DNA of 64,000 bases, taken from assembly GCF_037478005.1 (NCBI RefSeq), contig NZ_CP144164.1, forward strand, positions 4,650,001 to 4,714,000. Direction: 5' to 3'. A program made the translations under genes and the position numbers. The notes under the pieces were generated by a model. That model did no database searches. It saw only the letters and a list, made by a program, of their open reading frames with translations, and was not told where the DNA came from. This document shows, in pieces, positions 49,047 to 57,094 of the stretch (positions are counted from its first letter, which is position 1; each line of letters starts with the position of its first letter). This DNA is from Alteromonas sp. M12 (GTDB lineage: Bacteria; Pseudomonadota; Gammaproteobacteria; Enterobacterales; Alteromonadaceae).

Positions 49047-50390
49047 ATGCTTGATAAAGTCTTAATTGCGAACCGGGGTGAAATAGCACTTCGAATTTTG
49101 CGTGCATGTAAAGAGATGGGAATTAAAACCGTCGCTGTACATTCCACCGCAGATAAGGATCTGAAACACGTTTTGCTTGCAGATGAATCAATCTGTATTG
49201 GCAAAGCTTCAGCCACAGAAAGCTATTTAAATATCCCCCGAATCATTGCCGCTGCTGAAGTATCTAATTCAGTTGCTATCCATCCAGGATACGGTTTTTT
49301 AGCTGAAAATGCAGAATTTGCAGAAGCAGTTGAAAAAAGTGGTTTTATTTTTATTGGTCCTAAACCTGAAACTATCACATTGATGGGCGACAAAGTGTCG
49401 GCAATCAAATCTATGAAAGCAGCGGGTGTTCCATGTGTGCCAGGTTCTGATGGTCCTCTTAATGACGATCCAGAGCGCAACAAAGCCATTGCTAAACGAA
49501 TTGGTTACCCAATTATCGTTAAAGCAGCTGGCGGTGGTGGCGGACGAGGCATGCGCGTTGTGCGTGAAGAGTCAGAACTAATCAATGCGATTTCCATGAC
49601 TCAAAGCGAAGCCGGTGCTGCCTTTGGTAATGCTACTGTGTACATGGAAAAATTCTTAGAAAACCCACGTCACGTTGAAATTCAAGTGCTGTCTGATGGT
49701 CAAGGTAATGCAGTTCATTTAGGTGAACGTGATTGCTCAATGCAACGACGTCATCAAAAAGTAGTGGAAGAAGCACCTGCACCGGGCATTAATTCAGAAA
49801 CCCGTGAGCGAATTGGTGAGCGTTGCCGTAGAGCCTGTATCGAAATTGGCTATCGTGGCGCGGGAACCTTTGAGTTTCTTTATGAAAACGGCGACTTCTA
49901 TTTCATCGAAATGAATACACGTATTCAGGTTGAACATCCTGTCACAGAAATGATCACTGGTGTGGATTTGATTAAAGAGCAACTTCGTATTGCTGCTGGT
50001 CAACCTTTATCCATTGAACAAAAAGATGTTCAGATTCGCGGTCATGCCATTGAATGTCGAATCAATGCAGAAGATCCAGCGACCTTTATGCCTAGCCCTG
50101 GAAAAATTAATATGTTCCATTCGCCAGGTGGTTTCGGTATTCGTTGGGAATCTCATATATATGCCGGGTACAGTGTACCTCCTCACTATGACTCTATGAT
50201 CGGTAAGTTAATCGCTTATGGAGAAAATCGTGACGTGGCAATTGCGAGAATGCGACATGCCCTTGATGAATTAGTTGTAGAAGGAATTAAAACCAACATT
50301 TCCCTACAGCAAAGCATTATGGCAGATGAAAACTTCTTTAACGGTGGTACAAACATCCACTATTTAGAGAAAAAGCTTAAACTCGCATAA
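49047..50390 (+). CDS. accC: Biotin carboxylase subunit of acetyl-CoA carboxylase
   Basis: The product has 447 residues, standard for AccC. It begins [19 protein letters not shown]. The ATP-grasp Gly-rich loop [11 protein letters not shown], the [14 protein letters not shown] active-site segment and the [14 protein letters not shown] signature are intact. It carboxylates biotin on AccB using ATP and bicarbonate. The ribosome-binding site is weak and translation may depend on accB. A hairpin follows the stop. Confidence 0.98.
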   Translation: MLDKVLIANRGEIALRILRACKEMGIKTVAVHSTADKDLKHVLLADESICIGKASATESYLNIPRIIAAAEVSNSVAIHPGYGFLAENAEFAEAVEKSGFIFIGPKPETITLMGDKVSAIKSMKAAGVPCVPGSDGPLNDDPERNKAIAKRIGYPIIVKAAGGGGGRGMRVVREESELINAISMTQSEAGAAFGNATVYMEKFLENPRHVEIQVLSDGQGNAVHLGERDCSMQRRHQKVVEEAPAPGINSETRERIGERCRRACIEIGYRGAGTFEFLYENGDFYFIEMNTRIQVEHPVTEMITGVDLIKEQLRIAAGQPLSIEQKDVQIRGHAIECRINAEDPATFMPSPGKINMFHSPGGFGIRWESHIYAGYSVPPHYDSMIGKLIAYGENRDVAIARMRHALDELVVEGIKTNISLQQSIMADENFFNGGTNIHYLEKKLKLA

Positions 50391-50402
50391 TCTATGACGT
50401 AA

Positions 50403-50434
50403 AGGGCCTATCTAGTCTAAATTAGGTAGGCCCT
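50403..50434 (+). terminator. Hairpin terminator after accBC
   Basis: AGGGCCTA pairs with TAGGCCCT, with additional pairing inside. The T-rich tail is poor, so efficiency is uncertain. Confidence 0.55.
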
Positions 50435-50561
50435 GATTATTCCTCTCCCTGCTATTCAATAATTTTTCGTGTCCGTATTGCTATCTCTGTACTGCTTCAA
50501 CGACTTTTAAAATATTAAACTTGAGCTCATTCCATTTACTGTAGTAAGTTTTCGATACTAT

Positions 50562-51449
50562 ATGTATTCGAACGGTATTTTTGTGAATCTAACACCAAGC
50601 CTCTTATTGCCTTTTCTGGCGCTTATTTGCCTTCCTTGCCTAGCTCAAATCGATACCACTATGGACGATGAACACACCAAAAAACCACTTTGGGAGGCAG
50701 GTATCGTCGGTGCTGGATTTAGCACCCCAGAATATCCAGGCGCAGCTAAGAATCACAACAATGGGTTTGTAGTCCCTTTTTTTATTTATCGCGGCGATAT
50801 TTTCAGAATAGGCGAAAATAGCGTTATACGTGCGGTTGCGGTGGAAAAGGATTGGATAGAAATAGATTTGTCTATTGATGCTGCTTTTAGCGCAGACTCC
50901 AGTGACGACTCAGTGCGCGCCGGTATGCCCGATCTGGATTTTGTCTTCGAGGTAGGCCCACAAATTCGTCTTAAGCTTTTCGAAAGCGGTAAAAAAGCCA
51001 CTGGTCTTCAGCAAATCCAATTAAAAGTACAAAGTCGCGCGGTATTCTCAACTGATTTTTCATCATTATCCCACCGAGGATATGTGTTGAACCCAGAATT
51101 GACCTACCAATACATTGGCGCATTGCAATCCGAAGATCGCTTTAGAATTAGTGTATCTCCTAGTTGGGGCACAGAAAAACTGCACGACTATTTTTACCAA
51201 GTTGATAGCCAATTCGCCACCCAACAGCGGCCTGCATACGATGCAAAACAAGGCTATTTGGGTCTGGAACTCTCTACCGGCTACATGTTCAATGTGACCC
51301 CTACTGTTCGCATGTTTATGAGTGCGACCTATCATTTCCATAATGCAGCCGCCAACCTCGAAAGCCCCTTATTAGTGGATAAAAATAATTATGCTTTTGG
51401 AGCAGGTGTAATTTGGCAGATTAAAAAAAGCAGCGAATATCAAAACTAA
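50562..51449 (+). CDS. MipA/OmpV-family outer-membrane protein
   Basis: The product has 295 residues, with a signal peptide ending near LAQ. The mature start WEAGIVGAGFSTPEYPGA is the MipA/OmpV signature (PxYxG). The rest is beta-strand-rich with the FRIGENSVIRAVAV segment and a barrel-like C-terminus. Members are outer-membrane proteins, some linked to murein-synthesis scaffolding or antibiotic response. An in-frame GTG at 50583 is an alternative start, as neither has a good ribosome-binding site. Two-component systems often control such genes, and one lies 1 kb downstream. Confidence 0.85.
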   Translation: MYSNGIFVNLTPSLLLPFLALICLPCLAQIDTTMDDEHTKKPLWEAGIVGAGFSTPEYPGAAKNHNNGFVVPFFIYRGDIFRIGENSVIRAVAVEKDWIEIDLSIDAAFSADSSDDSVRAGMPDLDFVFEVGPQIRLKLFESGKKATGLQQIQLKVQSRAVFSTDFSSLSHRGYVLNPELTYQYIGALQSEDRFRISVSPSWGTEKLHDYFYQVDSQFATQQRPAYDAKQGYLGLELSTGYMFNVTPTVRMFMSATYHFHNAAANLESPLLVDKNNYAFGAGVIWQIKKSSEYQN

Positions 51450-51625
51450 AAGGCGCAAAATACATTCCCATTGTGCAATTCAGCTATTCTTGAGGCATGT
51501 ATTATAAAACTTTGATTTACATCAATGTTTCGAGCGTTTTTGGTTGAGCCAGATCAATATCAGAAAAATTCAATGCCGTAAGCTTTCCCCATCAAACTTA
51601 AACACATATTTCGATGGAGAAACAC

Positions 51626-52276
51626 ATGAAAAAACTAGCAGTCTATCTTGCTGTAGCTATCGCTCTTGGCGCTACTAATGCACAAGCCTACACAACCGGT
51701 GATATGATTTTACGTGCCGGTGTAACCACTGTTGCACCAGATGAATCAAGCAGTAATGTTTTTATCGGTAGCACGGATGTTGGTGTTGGCGTGAATGTAG
51801 ATAACAACACTCAGTTAGGATTAAATTTTGCGTATTTCTTGTCACCCAATTGGGCGATTGAAGTACTAGCAGCAACGCCTTTTGAACATGATATTGGTTT
51901 AGACACAGTGGGCGCATTAGGCTCAACAAAACACTTACCGCCAACTATCTCAGCTAATTACCACTTCTTAGATGCCGATAGTGCATTTCAGCCTTATGTT
52001 GGTTTAGGTGTTAACTACACTATTTTCTTCAGTGAAGATTTCACCGCAGCCAATCAAGAAGCGGGCTTTAGTGACTTAGAGTTAGATGACTCTGTTGGTT
52101 TGTCTGCACAAATCGGCTTTGATTACATGTTGGACGACAATTGGTTTGTTAACGCTTCAGCGCGCTATATAGATATCAGCACTGAAGCAACATTTACTAA
52201 TAATGGGACTGCTGGAACAGTGGATGTGGATATTGACCCATTTGTTTATTCACTGACTGTTGGTTATAAATTTTAA
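51626..52276 (+). CDS. ompW: OmpW-family outer-membrane protein
   Basis: The product has 216 residues from the ATG at 51626, which is preceded by GGAG; an ATG at 51614 would overlap this site. A signal peptide ends near AQA. OmpW features are GDMILRAGVTTVAPDESS, NWAIEVLAATPFEHDI, and the C-terminal DPFVYSLTVGYKF ending in Phe. OmpW forms a small 8-stranded barrel with a hydrophobic channel for small hydrophobic molecules. It is monocistronic, with a strong terminator. Confidence 0.93.
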   Translation: MKKLAVYLAVAIALGATNAQAYTTGDMILRAGVTTVAPDESSSNVFIGSTDVGVGVNVDNNTQLGLNFAYFLSPNWAIEVLAATPFEHDIGLDTVGALGSTKHLPPTISANYHFLDADSAFQPYVGLGVNYTIFFSEDFTAANQEAGFSDLELDDSVGLSAQIGFDYMLDDNWFVNASARYIDISTEATFTNNGTAGTVDVDIDPFVYSLTVGYKF

Positions 52277-52296
52277 ACCAACCCCAAACGACGATC

Positions 52297-52326
52297 AAAA
52301 CGGGCACTGAAGTGCCCGTTTTTTTT
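52297..52326 (+). terminator. Intrinsic terminator of ompW
   Basis: AAAACGGGCACT pairs perfectly with the 3' arm ending in GTGCCCGTTTT around a GAA loop, then a T-run. Confidence 0.92.
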
Positions 52327-52367
52327 GGCTAAAAATTCTGTCGTCTATTTATCTGCGTTAATACTAT

Positions 52368-52389
52368 TTTAAGGTAAACTTTCTATAAT
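52368..52389 (+). promoter_or_regulatory. Possible promoter and weak PmrA/QseB-type half box of the two-component operon
   Basis: TTTAAG-N5-CTTTCT resembles YTTAAK-N5-YTTAAK in its first half only. TATAAT at 52384-52389 is a perfect -10 about 90 bases before the regulator ATG. The overlap would suit autoregulation, but the match is partial. Confidence 0.35.
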
Positions 52390-52479
52390 GATAGGGAAGA
52401 TCAATATGCAATTTGTAACTGACTTAACCTATTGTCAATTTCCCAACCGATTGCTGTAAATGAAAAAGAATCAATTATT

Positions 52480-53151
52480 ATGCGTATTTTATTAGTAGAA
52501 GACGACCACGCGTTATCGGAAGCCTTAAGCAAATCATTGCGAACCCAAGGCTATGCCGTTAATTGTGTGTTCAACGGCAAAGACGCGATAGCCGCGCTAA
52601 ACTCAGACGATTGCAATTTAATGATTCTTGACCTTGGATTGCCGGATATGGATGGGTTAACCTTACTTGATAAAATCCGCAAACAAAAAAACCCGATTCC
52701 AACACTGATATTAACCGCCCGTGACTCTACCTCGGATAAAATCCAAGGCTTAGATAAGGGCGCAGATGACTATCTGCCAAAACCGTTTGAAATGTCAGAA
52801 TTATTGGCCCGTTTACGTGTGATGGAAAGGCGGTTAGGCACCTCTCAACAGTCCTTAGTAACCTGCGGACCAGTCAGCCTAGATATTACTCATCACTTAT
52901 TGATAATTGATAATCAGCCAATAGAAACCTCCCGTCGTGAATTTACCCTGCTTAAATCCTTAATGGAAAATCTTGGGCGTATTCAATCCAAACAACAACT
53001 GGAATCTAAGCTATATGAATGGGGCGATGAAGTGGCAAGTAATACAATCGAAGTTCACATTCACAATCTGCGCAAAAAATTACCTGAAGATTTTATTAAG
53101 ACCGTTCGTGGTGTAGGCTACAGTATAAATCAGCGAGCCTACCCTGCTTAA
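52480..53151 (+). CDS. OmpR-family response regulator, QseB/PmrA type
   Basis: The product has 223 residues from the ATG at 52480 (MRILLVEDDHA). The frame is open from 52432 but adds 16 non-conserved residues. The receiver domain has acidic pocket E7/D8/D9, phosphoacceptor Asp51 and Lys101. The winged-helix output domain carries YEWGDEVASNTIEVHIHNLR, which is wording typical of QseB/PmrA. The kinase gene starts one base after its stop. A perfect PmrA-type box at 56338-56354 upstream of the tlpA operon is its most likely target. Confidence 0.92.
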   Translation: MRILLVEDDHALSEALSKSLRTQGYAVNCVFNGKDAIAALNSDDCNLMILDLGLPDMDGLTLLDKIRKQKNPIPTLILTARDSTSDKIQGLDKGADDYLPKPFEMSELLARLRVMERRLGTSQQSLVTCGPVSLDITHHLLIIDNQPIETSRREFTLLKSLMENLGRIQSKQQLESKLYEWGDEVASNTIEVHIHNLRKKLPEDFIKTVRGVGYSINQRAYPA

Positions 53152-54450
53152 ATGGATTCAATTCGTAAATATCTGACTTTACTTCTTATCAGTGCCATCG
53201 CGCTGATTAGTTTCATTGCCGCACTGCAAGGGTATCGTTCAGGAATGCAAATGTCGTCGGTTTTATTCGACGCTGAATTGAAAACACTCGCTCAGAGTAT
53301 TACTAACCTACCTAATCAAATTAACGATACGATTCCCGCGTCAAATGAAGATCTAGCGATTCAAAGTTGGTCAGCTAGCAACTTAGTTTTGCGCACAAGT
53401 AATGTGCCATTAACCCCAATAGCGCCGTTTGAAATCGGTTATTCCGACCAGAACTTCAATGCCCAACGATGGCGGGTTTACGCTAGCTTCAATCAACAAA
53501 CCTTTACTTGGGTTTTTGTTGCTCAGCCTTTAAAAACTCGGTTTGAGCTTACCGAAGAAATGATGATTTCAGCGATGACACCATTTTTTGTTGCTATCCC
53601 AGTTTTAGCGTTAGCGATTTTCTTGCTCGTTACCTATGGTTTAGCACCGCTGCGGGAACTAACCAGTCAGTTGTCTACTCGACGAGAAAACGACTTTTCG
53701 GCTATTGAGCTGTCTCGAACGCCAGAAGAGTTATTGCCAACGGTGAACACACTTAATAGTTTGTTAACCAGGTTGAATTCCGCATTTGAGCGGGAAAAGC
53801 AATTTGCCAGTCATGCCGCACACGAGTTAAGAACGCCACTGAGCGTACTGAAAATAAATTTGCACAATTTACAGCAGAGTCAATGCTCAGACTACGAAGA
53901 TATTAAACATTTACAACAAGATACTGATCGAATGATTCATGTTGTAAATCAAATTTTGCTATTAAGTCGTACCAATCCTGAAATAATTTCAGCCAACTTT
54001 GACACTTTTGATCCTTATAAAATAGCGCAGAAAGTCATTTCCGATATTTATGTAAATATCGATAAAAAAAACCAAAATATTGAACTCAATGGTGAGTCTT
54101 GTGAATTTCGGGGAAATGAATTTGCGCTTTACACCTTGCTGCAAAACCTGATTAGTAATGCCAATAAATACACACCAGAGAATAGTGATATACGGATAAA
54201 CTTAAGTCTGGATGATAAATGTTTACACATTAACGTTGACGATTCAGGGGCCGGTATTCCCGAACATGAGCAAGCTAAATCTACCTTACGTTTTTATCGT
54301 GGTCAGAATCATCAAAAAAGTAAAATCGAAGGAAGTGGATTAGGCTTATCCATAGTCGAACAAATAGTCGCTATGCACAATGGCAAGCTTACACTAGGTA
54401 AATCCGACTTAGGTGGTTTGAGTGTGCTTGTTGAGCTTTATTCTGCATGA
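53152..54450 (+). CDS. Sensor histidine kinase, QseC/PmrB-like
   Basis: The protein has 432 residues. Transmembrane helix 1 (about 8-28) and helix 2 (about 142-162) flank a short periplasmic sensor of about 110 residues. A HAMP-like linker, the dimerisation domain with His224 in HELRTPL and a full ATPase domain follow (N box NLISNANKYT, DSGAGIPEHE, GSGLGLSIV). It is expected to phosphorylate the response regulator encoded just upstream. Four bases overlap with the cupredoxin gene (ATGA), so the sensor is translationally tied to that gene. Confidence 0.92.
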   Translation: MDSIRKYLTLLLISAIALISFIAALQGYRSGMQMSSVLFDAELKTLAQSITNLPNQINDTIPASNEDLAIQSWSASNLVLRTSNVPLTPIAPFEIGYSDQNFNAQRWRVYASFNQQTFTWVFVAQPLKTRFELTEEMMISAMTPFFVAIPVLALAIFLLVTYGLAPLRELTSQLSTRRENDFSAIELSRTPEELLPTVNTLNSLLTRLNSAFEREKQFASHAAHELRTPLSVLKINLHNLQQSQCSDYEDIKHLQQDTDRMIHVVNQILLLSRTNPEIISANFDTFDPYKIAQKVISDIYVNIDKKNQNIELNGESCEFRGNEFALYTLLQNLISNANKYTPENSDIRINLSLDDKCLHINVDDSGAGIPEHEQAKSTLRFYRGQNHQKSKIEGSGLGLSIVEQIVAMHNGKLTLGKSDLGGLSVLVELYSA

Positions 54451-54824
54451 AAAACTTGCTCACCAGAAGGATTCAAAACGTCTTGCAGAAATTGATGATA
54501 GGGTTTGTTGCGCTATCATTTAACGCCTTTGCCATCGACGAAATTACTATCACGATTCGAAATCATCTATTTTACCCGCCAGAAATTGATATTCCGCAGC
54601 ACAAAAAAGTAAAAATCACCTTTATCAATCAGGATGATACTCCTGAAGAAATTGATAGTTTCGACCTCAACAGAGAAAAAGTAGTGTTTGCAAATAGTCG
54701 CTCAAGTATTTACGTCGGTCCTTTAGATGCCGGTAGGTATCGTTACTTTGGAGAATATCACCCCAATACAGCAATTGGCTTTGTTAACGTCGTGTCCACT
54801 GAGGAGAATCAAGATGTTAAGTAA
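54447..54824 (+). CDS. Periplasmic cupredoxin-fold protein without the copper cysteine
   Basis: The product has 125 residues with a signal segment ending near AFA. The mature domain has the Cupredoxin_1 pattern: an ITIRNHLFYPPEI start, KVKITFINQDDTPEEIDSFD, then VGPLDAGRYRYFGEYHP. This subgroup accompanies FTR1-type iron permeases. There is no cysteine anywhere in the protein, so a classic blue-copper site is impossible. His residues near FGEYH and IPQHK and acidic residues could still bind metal. It overlaps the kinase gene (ATGA) and the permease gene by 11 bases. Confidence 0.8.
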   Translation: MKNLLTRRIQNVLQKLMIGFVALSFNAFAIDEITITIRNHLFYPPEIDIPQHKKVKITFINQDDTPEEIDSFDLNREKVVFANSRSSIYVGPLDAGRYRYFGEYHPNTAIGFVNVVSTEENQDVK

Positions 54825-55572
54825 TACAGTGGTGCTTTTCTTAAAAGATGCGTTGCCGATCTTTTGGGCGATAGCCATTTTAATCGTCTTGATACCGAAC
54901 TGGCGGCACTGGCTGCCTCTTGGTATTGCTTGCGGCATTATTGTTTGCTTGAGCGTATTCAAAAATATCGGTTACATCTCTGAATTAGCAGATGGCTTGG
55001 GATTTGAATTTTTAAAAATCATTTTGCTTATTCTGTGTTACATCTTTGCGCTGTGCTTTTTTGTTAATCGTCCCCTTAGACTCAGTTTGACCGCCCGTGT
55101 TTTAGCCACATCTTTTGTTACTTGTATCATCATTCTAAATGCCAGCAACCTATTGCTGTTTTATGTCAGTTTCTGGCAAGTCAACGAACAGAGTAATTCG
55201 TTATTTTTAGGGTTAATTTTAGGTATTGGAATCTGTACAAGCATTGCCACTTTACTTGTACTGCTATTAAAACCATTACAAAAAGTCAAAGTGGCCCGCT
55301 ATCTGTTTTTAATATTTGCTGTCGGTCAGTTCTCTCACATCGCCAATTTATTGCAACAGACAGACTTGGTCACCTCACAAAAAATTTGGAGCACTGAGCA
55401 ATTCATTTCAGATGAAAATGAGATCGGCCAATTTCTTACCACATTGATAGGTTACGAGTCATCGCCAACAGGATTATATATTTTGATTTATTTAGCAGCT
55501 TTGATAGTGCCGATTTTGATGGGCTGTTTCCTGAACACAACAAGAAGCGTATTTATGGAGCAAAAAATATGA
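54814..55572 (+). CDS. FTR1-family-like membrane protein lacking REXXE motifs
   Basis: The product has 252 residues from the ATG at 54814, with a GAGGAGA ribosome-binding site. A frame from 54727 runs inside the cupredoxin gene and is unlikely. About seven hydrophobic helices are seen. The C-terminal part has the FTR1 pattern (GQFLTTLIGYESSPTGLYIL compares with GQLLHALFGYxxxPSGLE), and its context with a cupredoxin fits. However, helix 1 reads FLKDALPIFW where iron permeases have REGLE, and helix 4 reads NASNLLLFY where REGxE is expected. Both iron-binding REXXE motifs are thus gone. It may carry another cargo, transfer electrons, or be a sensor accessory. It overlaps neighbours on both sides. 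Confidence 0.72.
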   Translation: MLSNTVVLFLKDALPIFWAIAILIVLIPNWRHWLPLGIACGIIVCLSVFKNIGYISELADGLGFEFLKIILLILCYIFALCFFVNRPLRLSLTARVLATSFVTCIIILNASNLLLFYVSFWQVNEQSNSLFLGLILGIGICTSIATLLVLLLKPLQKVKVARYLFLIFAVGQFSHIANLLQQTDLVTSQKIWSTEQFISDENEIGQFLTTLIGYESSPTGLYILIYLAALIVPILMGCFLNTTRSVFMEQKI

Positions 55573-56282
55573 AGCTTTTCAGCTTTTTATGTGTACTCAT
55601 AAACTTGATATTTTGCCCGCTGGTCTTCGCCGATGAAGGCTCTGTCGACAAGGTATACCACCCCTATGTTCTACCAAATGAGCGAGAAGTAGAATGGCGA
55701 TTTGCCTCGCGCCAGAATGATGACGGTAACTTGCTAACCCAACGTTTTGCCTTTGGAACGGCAGTTTCAGAATACATGACTCTAGAATTCTATTTAGTCG
55801 CAGCCAGAGACGAAAACGACGACTTTGGCTTAGCATCTTATGAAGTAGAAGCTCGCTGGATGCTGACAGAACAAGGACAGTATTGGGCTGACTGGGGCGC
55901 GCTGTTTGAAATTGAAAAAGCCCATGACAGAGACCTATGGGAAGCAACGTCTGGTATTTTGATCGAAAAAGAATTTGGTTCTACTAGTTTAACCACTAAC
56001 TTTTTACTCAGTTATGTATGGGGTAACGATAGAGGTATCGATACCGAAAGCGAAGTCATTCCCCAATTCAGGCTTAAATACAGATATCGTTGGCACCCAT
56101 GGCTTCAACCCTCAGTAGAAATCTATACAGGAGAAAACTTTGTCGGTATCGGCCCTGCATTTATGGGTATCCAACGCTACCAAGGGCAAAAACAATTAAA
56201 ATGGGAATTAGGTTTTATCTCCGGTTTCAATGGCGATAGCAAAGACCATACTTTACGCTTTGTGCTCGAGTACGAATTTTAA
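55569..56282 (+). CDS. Predicted outer-membrane protein of the two-component operon
   Basis: The product has 237 residues, with a signal peptide ending near VFA. The mature protein shows regularly alternating strands with Trp/Tyr girdles (VEWRFASRQ, EVEARWMLTE, FRLKYRYRWHPWL) and ends in LRFVLEYEF, an outer-membrane barrel ending. I do not recognise a named family. It overlaps the permease-like gene by four bases (ATGA), making a five-gene unit of regulator, sensor, cupredoxin, membrane protein and barrel. It could provide an outer-membrane passage for whatever the cupredoxin and membrane protein handle. Confidence 0.75.
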   Translation: MKLFSFLCVLINLIFCPLVFADEGSVDKVYHPYVLPNEREVEWRFASRQNDDGNLLTQRFAFGTAVSEYMTLEFYLVAARDENDDFGLASYEVEARWMLTEQGQYWADWGALFEIEKAHDRDLWEATSGILIEKEFGSTSLTTNFLLSYVWGNDRGIDTESEVIPQFRLKYRYRWHPWLQPSVEIYTGENFVGIGPAFMGIQRYQGQKQLKWELGFISGFNGDSKDHTLRFVLEYEF

Positions 56283-56337
56283 AGTTCGGACGCAACCCCC
56301 TATTCCCCATCCAAAAACTTAATCTGTATTCTCAAAG

Positions 56338-56357
56338 CTTAAGGTTCGCTTAAGGTT
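56338..56357 (+). promoter_or_regulatory. PmrA/QseB-type response-regulator box before tlpA operon
   Basis: CTTAAGGTT is repeated directly at 56338-56346 and 56349-56357 with an 11-base period. It contains CTTAAG-N5-CTTAAG, a perfect fit to the PmrA box YTTAAK-N5-YTTAAK. It lies about 45 bases before the TlpA start. The adjacent regulator is of that subfamily. Confidence 0.75.
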
Positions 56358-56400
56358 GATAACTTACTCTATCTCCATTGTGGTTTAGATTAAGTAATTT

Positions 56401-56856
56401 ATGCGTCTTTTGCTGTTAACCCTGTTTCTATTAATACACTTCCAATCGAGTGCTTTACCGGCACCCGACTTTCAATTGCAAGATATCAAGTTAAGTGACT
56501 ACAAGGGCAAAGTAGTCTATTTGGATTTCTGGGCATCATGGTGCAAACCTTGCCGAAAATCCTTTCCTTGGATGAATGAAATGACCCGCAAATACGAGTC
56601 TGAAGGCTTGGTCGTGTTAGCAGTAAATTTAGATAAAGACGGCAAGCTTGCGCAAAAATTCTTAACTAAATATCCGGCTCAATTCAAAATTGCCTTCGAC
56701 CCCCAAGGCAGTTTAGCCAGCCAATATCAAATTCCAGGTATGCCGACTAGTTACTTAATTAACAGGCAAGGTGAACTTGTGGTCGCTCACAAGGGATTTC
56801 ATGTAGATAAATCCGCATCTTATGAACAAGAAATTGTCACGCTACTTAACCAATAG
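56401..56856 (+). CDS. TlpA-like periplasmic thioredoxin
   Basis: The product has 151 residues, with a signal peptide at 1-19. The TlpA/ResA fold shows active site WASWCKPC (Cys48, Cys51), AVNLDKDGKLAQKFL and the cis-Pro segment IPGMPTSYLI. It is a periplasmic disulfide reductase that probably draws electrons from DsbD. It is the first gene of a four-gene unit with a DUF4266 lipoprotein, DUF3570 and ApbE genes. The Cys-containing DUF4266 tail is an obvious candidate substrate. A PmrA-type box lies immediately upstream. Confidence 0.9.
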   Translation: MRLLLLTLFLLIHFQSSALPAPDFQLQDIKLSDYKGKVVYLDFWASWCKPCRKSFPWMNEMTRKYESEGLVVLAVNLDKDGKLAQKFLTKYPAQFKIAFDPQGSLASQYQIPGMPTSYLINRQGELVVAHKGFHVDKSASYEQEIVTLLNQ

Positions 56857-56869
56857 GAGAGCGTAAAAA

Positions 56870-57094
56870 ATGAAACGAAAATATACGATTTTTATTGCCA
56901 TGATCGCAGTGTTGCAACTAGCTGGTTGTGCAAATATAGGTGTCCAACCTTGGGAGCGCGATCTATTAGCTAAAGATGAAATGGCACTGGATTCCGAAGG
57001 TGTAGATATTGGTCTAGATGATCATATTTATTTTAGTAAGGAAGCGACCAGTGGTGGACGTTCATTTGCAGGCGGAGGTTGTGGATGCAACTAA
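56870..57094 (+). CDS. DUF4266 small lipoprotein with Gly/Cys tail
   Basis: The product has 74 residues. The lipobox LAGC puts the lipidated Cys at residue 20. The mature peptide has the DUF4266 pattern VQPWERDLLAKDEMALDS, a DHIYFSKEATSGG block, and ends GGGCGCN, with two Cys separated by one Gly. Family members conserve this tail, which looks like a metal- or thiol-reactive terminus. The GGAGG encoded in the tail is the ribosome-binding site of the next gene, which starts inside this one. Translation of the two is therefore coupled. Function is unknown; a thioredoxin gene precedes it by 13 bases. Confidence 0.85.
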   Translation: MKRKYTIFIAMIAVLQLAGCANIGVQPWERDLLAKDEMALDSEGVDIGLDDHIYFSKEATSGGRSFAGGGCGCN

